Source: Schaalia sp. HMT-172
Lineage (GTDB): Bacteria; Actinomycetota; Actinomycetes; Actinomycetales; Actinomycetaceae
Reading direction: 5' to 3'
Length of the DNA stretch: 64,000 nt
NCBI RefSeq assembly: GCF_030644365.1
Contig: NZ_CP130058.1
Coordinates: 186,001 to 250,000, forward strand
Position numbers and translations under genes: made by a program
Part shown: piece after piece, positions 23,298 to 32,902 of the stretch
How the letters are laid out: every line of letters starts with the position of its first letter
Position numbering within the stretch: position 1 is the first letter of the stretch
The notes under the pieces: model-generated
What the model was told of the DNA's origin: nothing
What the model saw: the letters and a program-made list of their open reading frames with translations, nothing else
Databases searched by the model: none

Positions 23298-24650
23298 ATG
23301 AGCGCGACCGAACCCGCGGCCAAGAAGAGCCGCTACCTGCTCACTGACTGGAACCCCAACGACGAGTCCAAGTGGGACTCGAAGCTCGCGTGGCGCACGC
23401 TGTGGATCACGACCTACTCGCTGATCCTGGCCTTCTGCGTGTGGTTCCTGCCCAGCGCGATCGCGCCGAAGCTGACGCTTCTCGGCTTCGATCTGAACAA
23501 GTCGCAGCTGTACTGGCTGACCGCCCTCCCCGGCCTGGCCGCCGGCATCCTGCGCCTCATCTACATGTTCCTGCCCCCGCTCATCGGCACCCGCAAGCTC
23601 GTGGGCATCACCTCCCTGCTGTGCATCATCCCCATGGTCGGCTGGTTCTTCGCGGTCCAGGACAAGACGACCCCCTACTGGGTCCTGCTGACCCTCGCCT
23701 TCATGTGTGGCATCGGCGGCGGCGCGTTCTCCGGCTACATGTCCTCCACCGGCTACTTCTTCCCCAAGCGCCTAGCCGGGACGGCCCTCGGCCTGCAGGG
23801 CGGCATCGGCAACCTCGGCATGTCTGTCATCCAGCTGGTCGGCCCCATCCTCATGGGCTTCGGCCTCTTCGGCATGACCTGGCTGGCCCCGCAGACGCAG
23901 GTGAAAGGTGACCACGTCGGTGAGAGCATCTGGGTCTACAACGCCGCGGAGTTCTTCATTCCGTGGTGCCTCGTTGCCGCGATCCTCGCCTTCATCTGGC
24001 TGCGCGACGTGCCCGTCAAGGCCAACATCAAGCAGCAGCTGGACATCTTCTCCAACCCCAACACCTGGTACATGACCATCCTCTACGTCATGACCTTCGG
24101 CCTCTTCTCCGGCTTCTCCGCCGTCTTCGGCCTGCTCATCAACAACCAGTTCGGCCGCGAGTCCACCGTCGGCCTGCCCGTCCTGGGTGCGACCTTCGCC
24201 TTCCTCGGTCCTCTCATCGGCTCGATCATCCGCATGTCCTGGGGCATCTTCTGCGACCGCATGGGCGGCGCCATCTGGACCTTCATCTCCGGCGTCGGCA
24301 TGGCGATCACCCTGGGCGGCATCGCCTGGGTCCTGTACAACCCCACCGGTTGGACCGACTTCTACATCTTCATGGCGCTCATGCTCACCATGTTCCTGTT
24401 CTCCGGCTTCGGCAACGCCGGCACCTTCAAGCAGATGCCGATGATCATGCCGGCCCGCCAGGCCGGCGGCGCCATCGGCTTCACCTCCGCCATCGCATCC
24501 CTCGGCCCCTTCCTCGTCGGCGTCGCCCTCTCCGCGGTCGGCACCGGCGGCGCCTGGGCCTTCTTCCTCGGATGCGCCATCTTCTGCGCCCTGTGCGCGG
24601 TCCTGTGCTGGGTCATGTACGCGCGCAAGAACGCCCCGTTCCCCGGCTGA
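23298..24650 (+). CDS. narK: nitrate/nitrite transporter, MFS (NarK) family
   Basis: This 450-residue 12-TM transporter brings nitrate in and/or exports nitrite in exchange. NarK signatures are PGLAAGILRLIYMF with a substrate-site arginine, and the glycine-rich GIGGGAFSGYMSSTGYFFPKR. In the second half are the nitrate signature SGFGNAGTFKQMPMIMP and RQAGGAIGFTSAIASLG. MSATEPAAKKSRYLL at 23298 has GAGGAG upstream and is preferred to an open extension from 23205. It is followed 68 bp later by narG and is presumably co-transcribed. Confidence 0.95.
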   Translation: MSATEPAAKKSRYLLTDWNPNDESKWDSKLAWRTLWITTYSLILAFCVWFLPSAIAPKLTLLGFDLNKSQLYWLTALPGLAAGILRLIYMFLPPLIGTRKLVGITSLLCIIPMVGWFFAVQDKTTPYWVLLTLAFMCGIGGGAFSGYMSSTGYFFPKRLAGTALGLQGGIGNLGMSVIQLVGPILMGFGLFGMTWLAPQTQVKGDHVGESIWVYNAAEFFIPWCLVAAILAFIWLRDVPVKANIKQQLDIFSNPNTWYMTILYVMTFGLFSGFSAVFGLLINNQFGRESTVGLPVLGATFAFLGPLIGSIIRMSWGIFCDRMGGAIWTFISGVGMAITLGGIAWVLYNPTGWTDFYIFMALMLTMFLFSGFGNAGTFKQMPMIMPARQAGGAIGFTSAIASLGPFLVGVALSAVGTGGAWAFFLGCAIFCALCAVLCWVMYARKNAPFPG

Positions 24651-24718
24651 TCCACCCGGCACTGCGTGGTGCCAGCGGACCTGCCACTGCCTCGTCAATC
24701 GACTCTTAGGAGCACCCC

Positions 24719-27700
24719 ATGACGAATCTCGAATCCGATATGACCTTCCCGACCTACGACGGCGAGGTCAAGCCCGCGACCGGTGCGACCCTGTTCGCGC
24801 TCGGCTCGTGGCTGCGTCGCGGCAAGGCGTCTGCCGACGCGCGCCAGCTCTTCCTCGAGGGCGGACGCGACGGCGACTCCTTCTACCGCGACCGCTGGAG
24901 CTACGACAAGATCGTGCGCTCCACCCATGGCGTGAACTGCACGGGCTCGTGCTCGTGGAAGATCTTCGTCAAGGACGGCGTCATCACCTGGGAAACCCAG
25001 CAGACTGACTACCCGACTACCGGCGCGGACATGCCCGAGTACGAGCCCCGCGGCTGCCCGCGTGGCGCGGCGTTCTCGTGGTACGAGTACTCGCCGACCC
25101 GTATCAAGTACCCCTACGTGCGCGGCGTCCTGCTCGACATGTTCCGCGAGGCCAAGAAGCGCCTCGGGGATCCCGTCGACGCGTGGGCCGCGGTTGTCGA
25201 GGACCCGGAGAAGGCTCGCGCCTACAAGTCGCAGCGTGGCCGCGGCGGCATGGTCCGCGTGTCCTGGGAAGAGGCGATGGAGATCGTCGCCGCCGCCTAC
25301 GTGCACACGATCAAGCAGTACGGCCCCGACCGTATCGCCGGCTTCTCGGTCATCCCCGCCATGTCGATGATCTCCTACGGTGCGGGCGCCCGCTTCCACG
25401 AACTCATCGGCGGCACGATGCTGTCCTTCTATGACTGGTACGCGGACCTGCCCCCGGCCTCGCCGCAGGTCTTCGGCGACCAGACCGACGTGCCCGAGGC
25501 CGGCGACTGGTTCAACTCGCAGTACCTCATCATGTGGGGCACGAACCTGCCGCTGACCCGTACCCCCGACGCTCACTTCATGGCCGAGGCCCGATACCAC
25601 GGCCAGAAGGTCGTCGTCGTGTCCCCGGACTTCGCGGACAACACGAAGTTCGCGGACGACTGGTTGCGCGTCCAGCCCGGCACGGACGGCGCCCTGGCCC
25701 AGTCCATGGGCCACGTCATCCTCAAGGAATTCCACGTCGGCAAGCGCGAGCCCATGTTCCTGGACTACATGACGCGCTACACCGACTCCCCGTTCCTGGT
25801 GGAGATTAACGAGGTCGGCGAGGGCGCCCACGAGGGCATCGCCCCGACGACCCTGGTCCCGGGCAAGTTCCTGACGGCCGCGAAGATGCCCGCGGGCACG
25901 ACGACGCGCACCGAGAACAACGAGTTCCGTCCCCTCGTTATCGAGGCCGACGGCACGGTCAAGGACCCGGGCGGCACGCTCGCCGATCGCTTCGGTGAGG
26001 AGGGCGCCGGGCACTGGAACCTCAACCTGGACGGCGTCGAGCCCGTCATGTCCATCATGGACACCGACGAGTGGGAAGCCGTCGAGATCGCCCTGCCGCG
26101 CTTCGACCTGCCCGCGGCCCCCGGCCAGGCATCGGTCGGCGGCGGCTACGTGAAGCGCGGCGTGCCCGCGCGCCGCGTCAACGGCCGCCTCGTGACGACG
26201 GTGTACGACATCATGCTGGCCCACTACGCGGTTGAGCGCGAGGGTCTGCCGGGCCAGTGGCCCACCGACTACATGGACGCCTCCACGCCGGGCACCCCCG
26301 CGTGGCAGGAGGAGTTCACGTCGGTTCCCGCGGCCGCAGCCATCAAGATCGGCCGCGAGTTCGCGCAGAACGCGGTCGAAACCGAGGGCCGTTCCATGAT
26401 CCTCATGGGCGCCGGCACGAACCACTACTACCACTCCGACCAGATGTACCGGACGTTCCTGGCGCTCACGGAAATGTGTGGTACCCAGGGCCGCAACGGT
26501 GGCGGCTGGGCCCACTACGTGGGTCAGGAGAAGGTCCGCCCGATCATGGGTTGGGGCTCCTTCACCTTCGCCCTGGACTGGGCGCGCCCGCCGCGTCAGA
26601 TGATCTCCACCGGCTGGTACTACATGACCACCGACCAGTGGCGCTACGACGGGGCCGCGGCCTCGGCCATGGCGAATCCGATCAAGTCCTCGCACCTGGA
26701 CGGCAAGCAGCTGGTCGACACCCTCGTCGAGTCGGTTCAGCGCGGCTGGATGCCCTGCTACCCGACGTTCTCCAAGGGCTCGACCCAGCTGGGTCGCGAG
26801 GCCGCCGAGGCCGGCATGGCACCCGCGCAGTACGTGTCCCAGGAGCTGCGCGAGGGTCGCCTCCAGTTCGCGATCGAGGACCCGGACGCCCACCACAACG
26901 TTCCGAAGATCCTCGCGAACTGGCGTACCAACCTGCTCGGCTCCTCCGCGAAGGGCACTGAGTTCTTCCTGCGTCACATGCTGGGCACCGGAAACGAGGT
27001 CAACGCGCAGGAGCTGGAAGAGGGCAACCGCCCCGCGTCCGTCAACTGGCGCGACGCCCACCCCGGTAAGCTCGACCTCATGTGGGTCGCGGACTTCCGC
27101 AACACCTCGACGACGCTGCACTCTGACGTCGTGCTGCCCGCCGCCACGTGGTACGAGAAGCACGACCTGTCCTCCACGGACATGCACCCCTTCATGCACT
27201 GCTTCGACGAGGCCGTGAACCCGCCGTGGGAGGCGCGCACCGACTTCGAGGTGTTCCAGACCCTGGCTCGCCTCGTCGGCCGCATGGCCCCCGGTCACCT
27301 GGACACCCAGACGGACGTCGTGGCGGTCCCGCTGGGGCACGACTCCCCGGACGCCATGACCATGGCGAGCGGCGTCGTTCCCGAGCAGACGTGGACGCCC
27401 GGCAAGACCATGCCGAAGCTGGTCCCGATCGAGCGCGACTACACGCAGGTCGGCTACAAGTTCGACCGCATGGGTCCGCTCCTGCCCAAGGCCGGCCTGG
27501 CCTCCAAGGGCGTGGCGTACAACGTGCAGGAGGCCTACGAGCAGCTCGGCGACCTCAACGGCCGCGCCCCCATGGACGGCAACGCCGGAGAGGGCATGCC
27601 GCTGTGCGACACCGCGATCAAGGCGGCGAACATGGCGCTGCGCTTCTCGGGCACCACGAACGGCTCGCTGGCCGTTCAGGGCTTCCGCACGCTGGAAAAG

Positions 27701-28489
27701 CGAGTCGGTAACGAGATGGCGTTCCTGGCCGAAGGTGACGAAGAAAAGAAGATCACCTACCAGGACACCGTCCTGCAGCCGCGCAGCGTCATCACCAGCC
27801 CCGAGTGGTCGGGTTCCGAGCACGGCGGCCGACGCTACAGCGCCTTCGTCCAGAACGTCGAGTGCCGCAAGCCGTGGCACACGCTCACGGGCCGCCCGCA
27901 GTTCTACGTCGACCACGACTGGATGATGGACATGGGCGAGGCCCTGCCGATCTTCCGTCCGCCGCTTGACCTGGCGCACATCTACGGTGAGCGCCCCGTT
28001 GGCGACCACCGTCCCGGTCAGCCGGGTCAGGCCGAGGTCGCGGTGCGTTACCTGACGATCCACAACAAGTGGGCCATCCACTCCCAGTACTACGACAACC
28101 CGTACATGCTGACGCTGGGTCGTGGTGGCCAGACGGTGTGGATGAGCCCGGCCGATGCCGAGAAGATCGGCGTGCGCGACAACGAGTGGATCGAGGCGAA
28201 GAACCGTAACGGCACCGTGTCGGCTCGCGCCGTTGTCTCCCACCGCATCCCGGAGGGCACGGTGTTCATGCACCACGCCCAGGATCGCCAGATCAACACC
28301 CCGCTGAACGAGGGGTCCGGCAAGCGCGGCGGTACGCACAACTCGCTGACGCGAATCTTCATTAAGCCGACCCACCTGGCCGGCGGATACGCGCAGTTCG
28401 CCTACGCGTTCAACTACTACGGTCCCACCGGCAATAACCGCGACGAGGTCACGGTTATCCGCCGCCGCTCCCAGGAGGTGCAGTTCTGA
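24719..28489 (+). CDS. narG: respiratory nitrate reductase, alpha (molybdenum) subunit
   Basis: This is a 1256-residue cytoplasmic-side catalytic subunit carrying Mo-bisMGD and the FS0 4Fe-4S cluster. The cluster ligands are a His and three Cys (THGVNCTGSC, H70, C74, C78, then C113 in RGCPRG), with the NarG-specific histidine and spacing. The molybdenum-ligand aspartate is D239 in SFYDWYADLPP. There is no twin-arginine signal, as is usual for cytoplasm-facing NarG of Gram-positive type. TAGGAG precedes the ATG. TGATG couples it to narH. It uses quinol electrons from NarI via NarH to reduce nitrate to nitrite. Confidence 0.98.
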   Translation: MTNLESDMTFPTYDGEVKPATGATLFALGSWLRRGKASADARQLFLEGGRDGDSFYRDRWSYDKIVRSTHGVNCTGSCSWKIFVKDGVITWETQQTDYPTTGADMPEYEPRGCPRGAAFSWYEYSPTRIKYPYVRGVLLDMFREAKKRLGDPVDAWAAVVEDPEKARAYKSQRGRGGMVRVSWEEAMEIVAAAYVHTIKQYGPDRIAGFSVIPAMSMISYGAGARFHELIGGTMLSFYDWYADLPPASPQVFGDQTDVPEAGDWFNSQYLIMWGTNLPLTRTPDAHFMAEARYHGQKVVVVSPDFADNTKFADDWLRVQPGTDGALAQSMGHVILKEFHVGKREPMFLDYMTRYTDSPFLVEINEVGEGAHEGIAPTTLVPGKFLTAAKMPAGTTTRTENNEFRPLVIEADGTVKDPGGTLADRFGEEGAGHWNLNLDGVEPVMSIMDTDEWEAVEIALPRFDLPAAPGQASVGGGYVKRGVPARRVNGRLVTTVYDIMLAHYAVEREGLPGQWPTDYMDASTPGTPAWQEEFTSVPAAAAIKIGREFAQNAVETEGRSMILMGAGTNHYYHSDQMYRTFLALTEMCGTQGRNGGGWAHYVGQEKVRPIMGWGSFTFALDWARPPRQMISTGWYYMTTDQWRYDGAAASAMANPIKSSHLDGKQLVDTLVESVQRGWMPCYPTFSKGSTQLGREAAEAGMAPAQYVSQELREGRLQFAIEDPDAHHNVPKILANWRTNLLGSSAKGTEFFLRHMLGTGNEVNAQELEEGNRPASVNWRDAHPGKLDLMWVADFRNTSTTLHSDVVLPAATWYEKHDLSSTDMHPFMHCFDEAVNPPWEARTDFEVFQTLARLVGRMAPGHLDTQTDVVAVPLGHDSPDAMTMASGVVPEQTWTPGKTMPKLVPIERDYTQVGYKFDRMGPLLPKAGLASKGVAYNVQEAYEQLGDLNGRAPMDGNAGEGMPLCDTAIKAANMALRFSGTTNGSLAVQGFRTLEKRVGNEMAFLAEGDEEKKITYQDTVLQPRSVITSPEWSGSEHGGRRYSAFVQNVECRKPWHTLTGRPQFYVDHDWMMDMGEALPIFRPPLDLAHIYGERPVGDHRPGQPGQAEVAVRYLTIHNKWAIHSQYYDNPYMLTLGRGGQTVWMSPADAEKIGVRDNEWIEAKNRNGTVSARAVVSHRIPEGTVFMHHAQDRQINTPLNEGSGKRGGTHNSLTRIFIKPTHLAGGYAQFAYAFNYYGPTGNNRDEVTVIRRRSQEVQF

Positions 28490-30039
28490 TGAAGGTCATG
28501 GCTCAGATCGCGATGGTGATGAACCTCGACAAGTGCATCGGCTGCCACACCTGTTCGGTCACCTGTAAGCAGGTGTGGACGAACCGCGAGGGCACCGAGT
28601 ACATCTGGTTCAACAACGTCGAAACCCGTCCCGGCGTGGGCTACCCTCGCGGCTGGGAGGACCAGAAGAAGTGGAAGGGCGGCTGGAAGCGTACCGCCAC
28701 GGGCCGCCTCGTTCCCCGTCAGGGTGGACGCGTCGCCTCGCTCGCGAAGATCTTCGCGAACCCGACGCAGCCGACCATGAAGGACTACTACGAGCCGTGG
28801 ACGTACGAGTACGACAAGCTGCTCCAGGCGCCCGCGAACTCCCGGGCGATCCCGACGGCCCGCGCGAAGTCCACGATCACGGGCGAGCACATCGACAAGC
28901 CCGAGTGGGGCCCGAACTGGGATGATGACCTCGGCGGCTCTATGGAGACCCTGGATCAGGACCCGGTCCTGCACCAGATGAACCTCCAGGTCGCCAAGAC
29001 CATCGAGGACGCGTACATGTTCTACCTGCCTCGCATTTGCGAGCACTGCCTGAACCCGACCTGCGTGTCGGCGTGCCCCTCGGGCGCGATGTACAAGCGC
29101 ACCGAAGACGGCATCGTCCTGGTCGACCAGGATCAGTGCCGAGGCTGGCGCATGTGCGTGTCGGCCTGCCCCTACAAGAAGGTCTACTTCAACCACAACA
29201 CGGGCAAGGCCGAGAAGTGCACGCTGTGCTACCCGCGCCTCGAGGTCGGCCAGCCGACCATCTGCTCGGAGACCTGCGTGGGCCGCCTGCGCTACATGGG
29301 CGTGCTGCTCTACGACGCGGACCGCGTCACCTGGGCCGCCTCCCAGGAGGACGAGCGCGACCTGTACCGCGCCCAGCGCGAGATCCTGCTCGACCCGAAC
29401 GACCCGCAGGTGGTCGCCCAGGCTCAGGCCAACGGCGTTCCCCACTCGTGGATCAAGGCCGCCCAGCAGTCCCCGATCTGGAAGCTCATCACCGAGTACG
29501 AGGTCGCCCTGCCGCTGCACCCCGAGTTCCGCACCCTGCCGATGGTCTGGTACGTGCCGCCGCTGTCCCCGGTCGTCGACCAGGTGACCGCGTCCGGCAG
29601 CGACGGCGAGGACCACAGGGTCCTGCTGTCCGCCATCTCGCAGATGCGCATCCCGCTGGAGTACCTGGCCGGCCTGTTCACGGCCGGGGACACGGCTCCC
29701 GTGGAGCTGGCGCTGCGCCGCCTCGCCGCGATGCGCTCCTACATGCGCGACGTCTTCGTCGACAACCCGACGAACGAGGAGATCCCGGCCTCCGTGGGCA
29801 TGACCCCGGAGAAGGTCAAGGAGATGTACCGACTGCTGTCGATCGCCAAGTACGACGACCGCTTCGTCATCCCGACCGCCCACCCCGAGATGCCGCGCGG
29901 CATCAAGGAGCTTGAGGGCTGCCCGGTGTCCTACGACGTCGAGGCCTTCCACGGACTGGCCCCCGCCACGTCGAACCGCCCGATGGGTGGCTCGTCGCCG
30001 GAGGGACGCCAGATGCTCCCCCTTGAGGTCGTTCGATGA
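28489..30039 (+). CDS. narH: respiratory nitrate reductase, beta (Fe-S) subunit
   Basis: This 516-residue electron-transfer subunit has four cysteine clusters: CIGCHTCSVTC, CEHCLNPTCVSAC, CRGWRMCVSAC and CTLCYP with a later CSETC. In the third, tryptophan replaces one cysteine (CRGW), the hallmark of the 3Fe-4S centre of NarH. The ATG overlaps the narG stop (TGATG) and AGGAGG is 10 nt upstream. The stop overlaps the narJ ATG. It carries electrons from the NarI haems to NarG. Confidence 0.98.
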   Translation: MKVMAQIAMVMNLDKCIGCHTCSVTCKQVWTNREGTEYIWFNNVETRPGVGYPRGWEDQKKWKGGWKRTATGRLVPRQGGRVASLAKIFANPTQPTMKDYYEPWTYEYDKLLQAPANSRAIPTARAKSTITGEHIDKPEWGPNWDDDLGGSMETLDQDPVLHQMNLQVAKTIEDAYMFYLPRICEHCLNPTCVSACPSGAMYKRTEDGIVLVDQDQCRGWRMCVSACPYKKVYFNHNTGKAEKCTLCYPRLEVGQPTICSETCVGRLRYMGVLLYDADRVTWAASQEDERDLYRAQREILLDPNDPQVVAQAQANGVPHSWIKAAQQSPIWKLITEYEVALPLHPEFRTLPMVWYVPPLSPVVDQVTASGSDGEDHRVLLSAISQMRIPLEYLAGLFTAGDTAPVELALRRLAAMRSYMRDVFVDNPTNEEIPASVGMTPEKVKEMYRLLSIAKYDDRFVIPTAHPEMPRGIKELEGCPVSYDVEAFHGLAPATSNRPMGGSSPEGRQMLPLEVVR

Positions 30040-30725
30040 GTACTTTCGTCGGCATTCCGCGTATTCCTGCGGCCGCTCCGGAAACGGAGATGGATCCGCA
30101 GGACGCGCGCGGCGTGCGCATGGCGGTCTCGATCCTCCTGGACTACCCGGGGGATGACTTCGAGACCAAGCTGGACGCGGTCGAGGAGGCTCTGGCGGAC
30201 CTGCCGGAGCCGGCCTCGGCGTCCTTGGCCTCGTTCGTGAGCTACGCTCGCGCCGCGGGCCTGCGCGCCATGCAGACCACCTACGTGGAGACGTTTGACC
30301 AGCGCCGCCGTTGCGCGCTCGGCCTGACGTACTACACGCACGGCGACACCCGCGGCCGCGGCCAGGCCATCCTGGCCTTCAAGGAGGTCCTGCGCCGCGC
30401 CGGTTTCGAGATGGAGCGCGAGGAGCTGCCCGATCACCTGCCGGTGGTCCTGGAGTTCGCCGCCTTCGACGAGACCGGCACGGCCGAGGGCCTGCTGCGC
30501 TCCAACCGCGAGGGCATCGAAGTGATCCGCACGGCGCTGCGCGCCGCGGACTCTCCGTACGCGCCGCTGCTGGACGCGCTGGTCGCGACGCTGCCCGAGC
30601 CGGACGACAAGACCATTGAGGGCTTCCGCAAGCTCATTAGCCAGGGGCCGCCCACCGAGCTGGTGGGCGTGGGCGATCTGTCTGCCACGCCCTTCCCGAC
30701 TTCCGAAACAACGATGGGACGGTAA
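30036..30725 (+). CDS. narJ: nitrate reductase molybdenum cofactor assembly chaperone
   Basis: This 229-residue cytoplasmic chaperone binds apo-NarG and allows cofactor insertion. The NarJ/TorD-fold landmarks are LLDYPGDDFETKL, YVETFDQRRRCALGLTYYTHGDTRGRGQAI and LPDHLPVVLEFAA. The ATG overlaps narH (ATGA). The C-terminus is Ser/Thr/Pro-rich. Its position between narH and narI is the canonical order. Confidence 0.95.
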   Translation: MSTFVGIPRIPAAAPETEMDPQDARGVRMAVSILLDYPGDDFETKLDAVEEALADLPEPASASLASFVSYARAAGLRAMQTTYVETFDQRRRCALGLTYYTHGDTRGRGQAILAFKEVLRRAGFEMEREELPDHLPVVLEFAAFDETGTAEGLLRSNREGIEVIRTALRAADSPYAPLLDALVATLPEPDDKTIEGFRKLISQGPPTELVGVGDLSATPFPTSETTMGR

Positions 30726-30730
30726 CGTTC

Positions 30731-31507
30731 ATGGAATCCGCACTTTTGCATGCCGCGTCAGCACCTGCGACGCAGTCGCTGTCCTTCCTGGACATTGCCC
30801 TGTGGGTGATCCTGCCCTACGTGTCCTTCGCGATCCTCATCGTGGGCCTCGCGTGGCGCTACAAGACCGACCAGTACGGGTGGACGTCTCGTTCCTCGGA
30901 GTGGAATGAGCCGACCATCCTGCGCTGGGCCTCGCCGCTGTTCCACTTCGGCGTCCTCTTCGTGTTCATGGGCCACATCCTCGGCCTCGTGATCCCGAAG
31001 ACGTGGACCGAGGCGGCCGGTGTACCCGAGCACGTCTACCACCTGATGGCGACGATCCCCGGCACGATCGCCGGAATCATGACGATCGTCGGCCTCGCGC
31101 TGCTGATCTACCGCCGCCTGGTGTACAAGTCGGTGCGCGTGGCGACGACCCGCATGGATATCGTCACCTACGTCATGCTGACTATCCCGGTGCTCCTAGG
31201 CGGCGCGGCGACGCTGCTCAACCAGGTGCTCGGTGGACACGGGGGCTACGACTACCGCGAGACGATCTCCGTCTGGTTCCGCTCGATCTTCTATCTCCAC
31301 CCGCAGGCGCACCTGATGGTGGATGTGCCCCTCAGCTTCAAGCTGCACATCATCGCGGGCCTGCTGCTGTTCTGCATCTGGCCGTTCACACGCCTCGTGC
31401 ATGCGGTGAGCGCGCCGGTCGGCTACGTGGCGCGTCCCCCGGTGATCTACCGGTCTCGCGACGAGCGCCGCGAGCATCAGCTGACGCGCGGCGGCATGTC
31501 GGACTGA
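30731..31507 (+). CDS. narI: respiratory nitrate reductase, gamma (cytochrome b) subunit
   Basis: This 258-residue five-TM diheme subunit oxidises quinol. Histidines are in HFGVLFVFMGHILGL and later HPQAHLMVDVPLSFKLHIIAGLLLFCIWPFTRLVH, an arrangement expected for haem bP and bD ligation. It lies 5 bp after narJ with AACGTTC before the ATG. It is the last gene of narKGHJI. A GCCCGCCG/CGGCGGGC inverted repeat (31519-31560) follows, but it has a long loop and no T tract. Confidence 0.96.
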   Translation: MESALLHAASAPATQSLSFLDIALWVILPYVSFAILIVGLAWRYKTDQYGWTSRSSEWNEPTILRWASPLFHFGVLFVFMGHILGLVIPKTWTEAAGVPEHVYHLMATIPGTIAGIMTIVGLALLIYRRLVYKSVRVATTRMDIVTYVMLTIPVLLGGAATLLNQVLGGHGGYDYRETISVWFRSIFYLHPQAHLMVDVPLSFKLHIIAGLLLFCIWPFTRLVHAVSAPVGYVARPPVIYRSRDERREHQLTRGGMSD

Positions 31508-31806
31508 TCGATGGCCGTGCCCGCCGCGGTCCCTTGCTGAGAGGCGAGGCCTCGGCGGGCCGGGTGTCGGCGTGGGGGTGGGCGAAAGCTCGCCCCTCGC
31601 CGTATACCACGGGTCGGGTGTCGTCAGTGAGGTGCGCGCGTGCGGCCGCCCCTCCAAAAGCATCCGCGCAGTGGAATTGACCGTGCGCGCAAAGGCTTGT
31701 GCTGGTTAAAATAACACCGGTTTGTAAGTAACGTAACAAAGCTAATGCCGTTACGGAGACTCTCGTCAAGGGGGTTTCCGCAGATTAAGAGGGAGAGAGG
31801 ACGAAC
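31508..31806. promoter_or_regulatory. narI-to-regulator intergenic region
   Basis: This 299-bp gap has two parts. The first half is G+C-rich, with an inverted repeat possibly ending the nar transcript. The second half is A+T-rich (TTAAAATAACACC, 31706-31718) and carries an imperfect dyad TTTGTAAGTAACGTAACAAA (31721-31740) and GTTACGG (31750-31756). GAGGGAGAGAGG is the ribosome site. It is the likely promoter and autoregulatory region of the regulator-MoaD gene. Confidence 0.45.
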
Positions 31807-32802
31807 ATGACTGACACCTCCCATTCGCGGCCGCTTGCTGAAACGCTTGAGGCGATGGCCGCCCTGACGCCCGCTCAGCACGCTCTGTTGGAGCGCATTT
31901 CGCAGCACGTGACGCCCGTGACCGTGGCCGAGTTGGCCCAGGAGGCCGGCCTGCACGTGTCGAGCGTGCGTGAGACCCTCGAAGGTCTGTTTGCCGTGGG
32001 TCTGGTGGAAAAGCAGCAGCTTCCCTCCTCGGGGCGCGGGCGTCCCGCGCTCGGATACTCGACGACGACCCCCGCCGACCCCTCGTTTGCGGCTCAGATG
32101 CTCCAACAGCTGACCTCGTCGCTGCTGGCATGGCTGCGCGCGGACGCCGCCGACCCGGCCGCGTCGGTGCGTGAGATCGGCGCGCGGTGGGCGGATGCCG
32201 CCCTGGAGACGATGGCCGTGCCGGACCACAGCCACGGGATTGCGCGCCGGGCCATGCGCGACAACTTCAACATCGCGGGACACCTGGGCAAGGTGCGACT
32301 GTTCATGAACGCGATGGGCTTTGCGTCGGTACCCCACGAGTCCGATCAGATGGCCGTCGTCCTGACGGCCTGCCCGTTCACGGAGCCGGGAGCCCCGGAC
32401 GACCTGGCCCTCGAGCTGCGGCGCGGCATCGTCGAGCGTGTCTTCGAGCGCACGGCGACGGGGGTTGCGAGCTGGTCAGTGGAGGTCGATCCGATCAACC
32501 CGTTGCGCCTGACGGTCTTCCTGCGTCCGCTCAACGAGCCGAATCCGAAGCCGCTGTCGACGACGGTGCACTTCTTCGGCGGCGCGGCCGAGGCGGCGGG
32601 CGGTTACATGCGTGAGCTGCCCGCCTCGGAGACGCCCGCGACGCTCGGCGAGCTGGTCGCGCGCCTCGGCGCTGAGAACCCGGAGCTGGATCACATCCTG
32701 GAGGTGTCGAGCTTCCTGGTGAACGAGCGTTCCGCGCGCCTGGAGGCGGAGCTGATGCCCGGCGTGCGCATCGACGTGTTACCGCCCTTCGCCGGCGGGT
32801 GA
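31807..32802 (+). CDS. winged-helix transcriptional regulator fused to a C-terminal MoaD domain
   Basis: This 331-residue protein has three parts. Residues 15-85 form a winged helix (TPAQHALLERISQHVTPVTVAELAQEAGLHVSSVRETL region). Residues ~90-245 resemble the sensor part of ArsR/SufR-like regulators (AMGFASVPHESDQMAVVLTACPF). The C-terminal ~80 residues are a complete MoaD sulfur-carrier domain: STTVHFFGGAAEAAGG start, ATLGELVARLG, and the functional end IDVLPPFAGG with the terminal Gly-Gly that is adenylylated and thiocarboxylated. It is the only MoaD in the window and is followed by moaE and moeB, its expected partners. An internal GTG (in TTVHFF) lacks a ribosome site, so separate MoaD synthesis is not evident. 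Regulation of nar/moa genes is inferred. Confidence 0.85.
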   Translation: MTDTSHSRPLAETLEAMAALTPAQHALLERISQHVTPVTVAELAQEAGLHVSSVRETLEGLFAVGLVEKQQLPSSGRGRPALGYSTTTPADPSFAAQMLQQLTSSLLAWLRADAADPAASVREIGARWADAALETMAVPDHSHGIARRAMRDNFNIAGHLGKVRLFMNAMGFASVPHESDQMAVVLTACPFTEPGAPDDLALELRRGIVERVFERTATGVASWSVEVDPINPLRLTVFLRPLNEPNPKPLSTTVHFFGGAAEAAGGYMRELPASETPATLGELVARLGAENPELDHILEVSSFLVNERSARLEAELMPGVRIDVLPPFAGG

Positions 32803-32902
32803 GATGTCCACAGCATTTGTGCGGGTCGGTCAGGGTTTTCGCAAAATCCTGACCGTTTCCGTTTAAAATGGACGTAAGCATCTCCCGTTCCTGGAGGATC
32901 CC

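Noticed and set aside
24695-29952. Very long minus-strand open frames opposite narG and narH
   Set aside because: They are antisense shadows caused by high G+C third positions; the plus-strand proteins are unmistakable.
32567-32802. Independent MoaD translated from an internal GTG
   Set aside because: No Shine-Dalgarno precedes the GTG and the upstream regulator frame is continuous; kept as a possibility only within the fusion finding.
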